12,026 nucleotides of DNA, taken from assembly GCA_900319885.1 (NCBI GenBank), contig ONQH01000012.1:1-12026 (forward strand). Reading direction: 5' to 3'. The notes beneath the pieces were generated by a model, which saw only the letters and a list, made by a program, of their open reading frames with translations, did not search any database and was not told where the DNA came from. Every line of letters starts with the position of its first letter. Within the stretch, counting starts at the first letter, position 1. Source of the stretch: Candidatus Avelusimicrobium ruminicola. Its GTDB lineage: Bacteria; Elusimicrobiota; Elusimicrobia; Elusimicrobiales; Elusimicrobiaceae. The position numbers and the translations under genes were made by a program. Positions 9,151 through 12,026 of this stretch are shown in pieces.

Positions 9151-9178
9151 TAAAAAGTTTTCACGTGAAAACTTTTTA
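9151..9178. promoter_or_regulatory. parS: parS site 1 (28-bp perfect palindrome)
   Basis: The core AGTTTTCACGTGAAAACT is extended by A/T arms into a perfect 28-bp palindrome beginning three bases after the glycosyltransferase stop codon. The central TTTCACGTGAAA equals the centre of bacterial parS sites. Its presence upstream of parAB supports ParB binding. As RNA it could also fold as a hairpin ending in Ts and help terminate the glycosyltransferase transcript. Confidence 0.85.
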
Positions 9179-9208
9179 GACCGGACAAATTTGAAAAACT
9201 AAATACAT

Positions 9209-9232
9209 AAAAGTTTTCACGTGAAAACTTTT
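9209..9232. promoter_or_regulatory. parS: parS site 2 (24-bp perfect palindrome)
   Basis: This is a second copy of AGTTTTCACGTGAAAACT with A/T arms, centred 56 bp from site 1. It ends two bases before the lepB ribosome site AGGAG (9234-9238), so bound ParB would sit right at the lepB leader. Confidence 0.85.
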
Positions 9233-9243
9233 TAGGAGAAATT

Positions 9244-10215
9244 ATGGAAGCAAGACTGTTTTTAGCCGCCTGTATTATGTATGCCTTTACGTTAACTACA
9301 CGCTGGTTGCAGAAGAAAAAGAAACTTACGCTCCCGGCTGTATTTAATAAGTGGCACGCGGCGTTTTTATTCTTAATTTTAACCTGTGCCCTATACGTTG
9401 CCTTGTTTGTAATGAACGGAGGACTGGGGGAACCTTATCCCGTGAAAAAGTTTTTGCTGGGGGAACTGATTATTGTGGCGTTAGCCGCCTATGGATATAA
9501 GGCAGCCGGTAAGGCGGATGGTAAAAAACAAGAACAAATGATTAAGTCTAATTTAGACTGGAGCAACACCGTCTATTTTGCCGGGTTTGTAGCCTCTATC
9601 GTGATGTTCTTCTTTATCCAAGCCTTCAAAATTCCCTCTGCTTCCATGCGCTATACGTTAGTAGAAGGGGATCACTTGTTTGTAAATAAAGCGGCGTATG
9701 GCTTCCGCATCCCACTAACAAACATCCGTTTTGGCCAGTTTCAGGATATTAAAAGAGGGGATATTATTATTTTTCAGTTTCCTGCCAAAGACCGCAATCA
9801 AATTAACTGCGGAGACCAAACCCAATACGGGCGCGATTTTGTAAAACGCGTCATCGGCCTGCCGGGGGAAACGGTAGAAATTAAAAACGGACGCCCCTGG
9901 ATTAACGGGCAAGAACTCCCCGCGCAAGCGTATGAAGTCTATGAAGACATACCACGTATTTCCGGGGTAATCAATGATGACCCCCAAGCCTACCAACAAA
10001 TCTGGCAGGAAAACATACTGGATAATTATTTAGGGTTGGAATTGCGGGATGATTTTGGCCCGGTAGTAGTGCCGGAAGGGACCTATTTTGTTATGGGGGA
10101 CAACCGGGATAATTCCTGTGATTCCCGCTTTTGGGGCCCAGTACCGCGGGAAAATATTAAAGGGAAAGCCTGGTTTATTTACTGGCCGCTCAAAAAAATC
10201 AGCCTTATTAAATAG
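9244..10215 (+). CDS. lepB: Signal peptidase I
   Basis: This is the membrane serine protease that removes signal peptides from exported proteins. The catalytic serine is Ser134 in IPSASM (box B) and the general-base lysine is Lys201 in RDFVKRVIGLPGE (box D). The box E motif GDNRDNSCDSRFWGPVP is present near the C-terminus. Hydrophobic segments at about 3-18, 40-57, 70-83 and 109-128 anchor the protein before the periplasmic catalytic domain, more segments than the usual one or two. After the catalytic serine it reads MRYTL where most enzymes have MxPTL. A stretch of about 55 residues between the WINGQEL beta-hairpin and VVVPEGTYFVMGDN is longer than in minimal family members. The 323-aa length matches the larger Gram-negative type. 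AGGAG sits five bases before the ATG. The stop codon lies inside parS site 3. Confidence 0.95.
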   Translation: MEARLFLAACIMYAFTLTTRWLQKKKKLTLPAVFNKWHAAFLFLILTCALYVALFVMNGGLGEPYPVKKFLLGELIIVALAAYGYKAAGKADGKKQEQMIKSNLDWSNTVYFAGFVASIVMFFFIQAFKIPSASMRYTLVEGDHLFVNKAAYGFRIPLTNIRFGQFQDIKRGDIIIFQFPAKDRNQINCGDQTQYGRDFVKRVIGLPGETVEIKNGRPWINGQELPAQAYEVYEDIPRISGVINDDPQAYQQIWQENILDNYLGLELRDDFGPVVVPEGTYFVMGDNRDNSCDSRFWGPVPRENIKGKAWFIYWPLKKISLIK

Positions 10216-10231
10216 TTTTCACGTGAAAACT
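10214..10231. promoter_or_regulatory. parS: parS site 3, overlapping the lepB stop
   Basis: This is an exact third copy of the 18-bp AGTTTTCACGTGAAAACT core, without the long A/T arms of sites 1 and 2. It overlaps the lepB TAG (10213-10215) and lies about 50 bp before parA, next to a possible parAB promoter, so ParB binding could also repress parAB. Confidence 0.85.
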
Positions 10232-10234
10232 GCC

Positions 10235-10263
10235 TTGCGGTTTAGGCTGAATTATGATTTAAT
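10235..10263 (+). promoter_or_regulatory. Possible parAB promoter
   Basis: TTGCGG (10235-10240) and an extended -10 TGATTTAAT (hexamer 10258-10263) are spaced by 17 bases immediately after parS site 3. The start would lie close to the ribosome site AGGAGG (10270-10275), giving a very short leader. The match is moderate, and parAB may also be read from lepB. Confidence 0.35.
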
Positions 10264-10279
10264 ATAGGTAGGAGGAATT

Positions 10280-11113
10280 ATGGCAGAAATTGTAGTAGTT
10301 GCAAATCAAAAGGGCGGCGTCGGCAAGACGACAACCTCTATCAATTTGGCGTACGCGCTTTCTTGCTTAAACCAAGAAGTGCTGTTGGTGGATTTTGACC
10401 CACAGGGAAATGCCGGCTCCGGCTTGGGGGTAACGGTGGAAGATGGACAAAAATCAGTCTATCACCTGCTTACCAAAGTGGCTCCGTTTGACCAGGTAGT
10501 GCGGCAGACTTCCAGTGAATTTTTAGATGTACTGCCGGCCTGTAAAGATTTAGCCGGTGCGGAAGTGGAGTTAGTCAATGTCCGCGGCCGCGAAAATATG
10601 CTCAAAGACGCCTTAGCCCCTATTCGCGATATGTACAAATTTATTATTATTGACTGCCCGCCTTCTTTGGGGCTGCTAACCTTAAATGCCATGATGGCCG
10701 CAGATAGCGTTATCACCCCGGTCCAGTGTGAATATTATGCCATGGAAGGGTTGGCACACTTTATGGAGACGGTCAATAAAATTAAACAATTTCTGCATCC
10801 CAAACTTAAAATGGACGGCGGCGTGCTAACTATGTATGATGCCCACCTCAACCTAGCCAAACAAGTGCGCGACGAAGTCAGCCGCTACTTTGGCGAAAAA
10901 ATTTATAAAACGCCTATCCCGCGCAACATCCGCCTGGCCGAGGCTCCCAGTTTTGGGCAGTCTATCTTTGATTATGAGCCGGCTTGCCGCGGGGCAGAGG
11001 CCTATATTAAATTGGCTGTAGAATTTTTAACCCGCCGCGGAGCCAAAGCGGAAGATTTTACTGATTTGAAATTAACCGGCGAACGCGCCATCAATTACGA
11101 TTTTGGAGGATAA
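10280..11113 (+). CDS. parA: Chromosome partitioning ATPase ParA (Soj)
   Basis: This deviant Walker ATPase moves origin regions apart by forming gradients on the nucleoid that ParB-parS complexes follow. The deviant Walker A KGGVGKTT (11-18), Walker A' DFDPQGN (38-44) and Walker B IIIDCPPSLG (Asp125) are present, as are PVQCEYYAMEGL and the ending with IPRNIRLAEAPSFGQSI. The 277-aa size without an N-terminal helix-turn-helix is that of chromosomal Soj proteins rather than large plasmid ParA. AGGAGG stands four bases before the ATG. parB follows three bases after its stop codon, and the parB ribosome site lies in the last parA codons. Confidence 0.97.
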   Translation: MAEIVVVANQKGGVGKTTTSINLAYALSCLNQEVLLVDFDPQGNAGSGLGVTVEDGQKSVYHLLTKVAPFDQVVRQTSSEFLDVLPACKDLAGAEVELVNVRGRENMLKDALAPIRDMYKFIIIDCPPSLGLLTLNAMMAADSVITPVQCEYYAMEGLAHFMETVNKIKQFLHPKLKMDGGVLTMYDAHLNLAKQVRDEVSRYFGEKIYKTPIPRNIRLAEAPSFGQSIFDYEPACRGAEAYIKLAVEFLTRRGAKAEDFTDLKLTGERAINYDFGG

Positions 11114-11116
11114 CCC

Positions 11117-12025
11117 ATGGCCAGACAAGCATTAGGAAAAGGCCTTGATGCCTTAATTAAACAAACCCAAGAAGTAGCCGATATGCCTATGCAACAAGCG
11201 GCACAAGTTGTGCAAAATTTGCCGGAAATGAGCGTGCAATCTATTGATGTTAATAAGATTGTACCGAACCGTTTTCAACCGCGCCGCGTGTTTGATGAAG
11301 AAAAACTGCAAGAATTAGCCGCTTCTATCAAAGAACACGGCCTTACACAACCCATTGTGGTGGTGTATGATGCCGGCTTGGATAAATATGAGATTGTCGT
11401 TGGGGAACGTCGTTTCCGTGCTACGCAACTGGCCGGGCTTACCACCATTGATGCCATTGTGCATAAACACTTAACCGACCAGGAACTCTGCGCCTTGGCG
11501 TTAATTGAAAATATCCAGCGCGAAGACCTAAACCCCATTGAAACTGCTCTGGGATACCGCAATTTAATGAATAAGTTCTATATCAAACAGGTAGATTTGG
11601 CGGCCTATTGCGGCAAATCTAAAGCGTCTATTTCCAATACGCTACGTTTGCTGGAACTGGAGCCGGAAATTCAACAAGCCTTGCAAGATCATACCATTAC
11701 GGAAGGCCATGCCCGGGCCTTGCTGATGATTGTTCCCGGTCCTACGCGTACGGAACTTTTTCAACGCATTGTCAAAGGGAAATTGTCGGTGCGGCAAGCA
11801 GAAAAAGCCGCCAATGCCCTGGTAGAAGTGCGCGAGAAAAAGGCAAATACTACCGCTAAAAATGCGGAAATTGTGCTATTTGAACAAGGATTGCAAGAAG
11901 CGCTGGGGACTAAAGTAGAAGTCAAATTCGGTAAAAACCCGGCCAAAGGGGCGCTCGTCATCCACTATCACTCCCTAGATGAGTTGGATAATATTGCCAG
12001 CCGCCTGAAACACAAAATGCTGTAG
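11117..12025 (+). CDS. parB: Chromosome partitioning protein ParB (Spo0J)
   Basis: This CTP-dependent DNA clamp loads at parS and spreads along DNA. It shows the N-terminal ALGKGLDALI motif, the ParB/Srx fold with GERRFRA (96-102), the CTP-binding arginine motif, ENIQRED (131-137) and NPIETA, then a helix-turn-helix at about 155-180 whose recognition part reads GKSKASISNTLRLL (166-179). TEGHARALL (195-203) follows, and a C-terminal dimerisation domain ends at residue 302. The recognition part differs from the frequent GKSRSYIANTLRLL, which may match the altered parS sites nearby. GGAGGA (11105-11110) precedes the ATG by six bases. The stop is the last complete codon of the window, so the gene is whole. 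Confidence 0.97.
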   Translation: MARQALGKGLDALIKQTQEVADMPMQQAAQVVQNLPEMSVQSIDVNKIVPNRFQPRRVFDEEKLQELAASIKEHGLTQPIVVVYDAGLDKYEIVVGERRFRATQLAGLTTIDAIVHKHLTDQELCALALIENIQREDLNPIETALGYRNLMNKFYIKQVDLAAYCGKSKASISNTLRLLELEPEIQQALQDHTITEGHARALLMIVPGPTRTELFQRIVKGKLSVRQAEKAANALVEVREKKANTTAKNAEIVLFEQGLQEALGTKVEVKFGKNPAKGALVIHYHSLDELDNIASRLKHKML

Positions 12026-12026
12026 T

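Noticed and set aside
9162..9167. CACGTG read as an E-box-like transcription factor site
   Set aside because: The flanking bases, three copies and the adjacent parAB genes fit parS far better.

Overview
The window looks like the replication-origin neighbourhood of a strictly anaerobic or microaerophilic bacterial chromosome with moderate GC. It holds dnaA, dnaN, a DciA-type DUF721 gene and gyrB on the minus strand. On the plus strand are an oxygen and superoxide detoxification operon, a glycosyltransferase, signal peptidase I, parA and parB. The gene content (superoxide reductase, flavodiiron protein, rubredoxin, no catalase or superoxide dismutase) points to an anaerobe. A gut Elusimicrobium-like (Elusimicrobiota) bacterium is my best guess, but it is tentative: it rests on general gene content and protein style, and no 16S rRNA is present.

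Left half (93-5299, minus strand): dnaA, a 172-bp intergenic region rich in DnaA boxes, dnaN, DUF721 and gyrB, in that order of transcription. dnaN and DUF721 overlap by one base, and a gyrB ribosome site follows closely. recF is absent from its common place between dnaN and gyrB. The gyrB reading frame ends in about 95 residues that do not look like gyrase. It lacks the near-universal RYKGLGEMN block, so its 3' end has probably been lost or replaced.

Middle (5300-7957): a 268-bp divergent control region carries a good sigma70-type dnaA promoter on one strand and an extended -10 promoter on the other. Next come superoxide reductase, flavodiiron oxygen reductase, a flavin reductase and a 52-aa rubredoxin, closed by a rho-independent terminator. 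Together they form a plausible electron chain from NAD(P)H through flavin reductase and rubredoxin to the flavodiiron protein (O2 to water) and to superoxide reductase (superoxide to H2O2).

Right half (8049-12025): a GT4-family glycosyltransferase whose promoter sits so close to its ATG that the mRNA may be leaderless; then lepB; then parA-parB. Three copies of the palindrome AGTTTTCACGTGAAAACT, two before lepB and one across its stop codon, are almost certainly the parS centromere sites of this ParABS system. They differ from the textbook TGTTTCACGTGAAACA. All genes point away from the dnaA region, as expected if replication starts there and moves both ways. No gene-free gap exceeds about 270 bases, and I see no tRNA, rRNA, CRISPR array or transposase.
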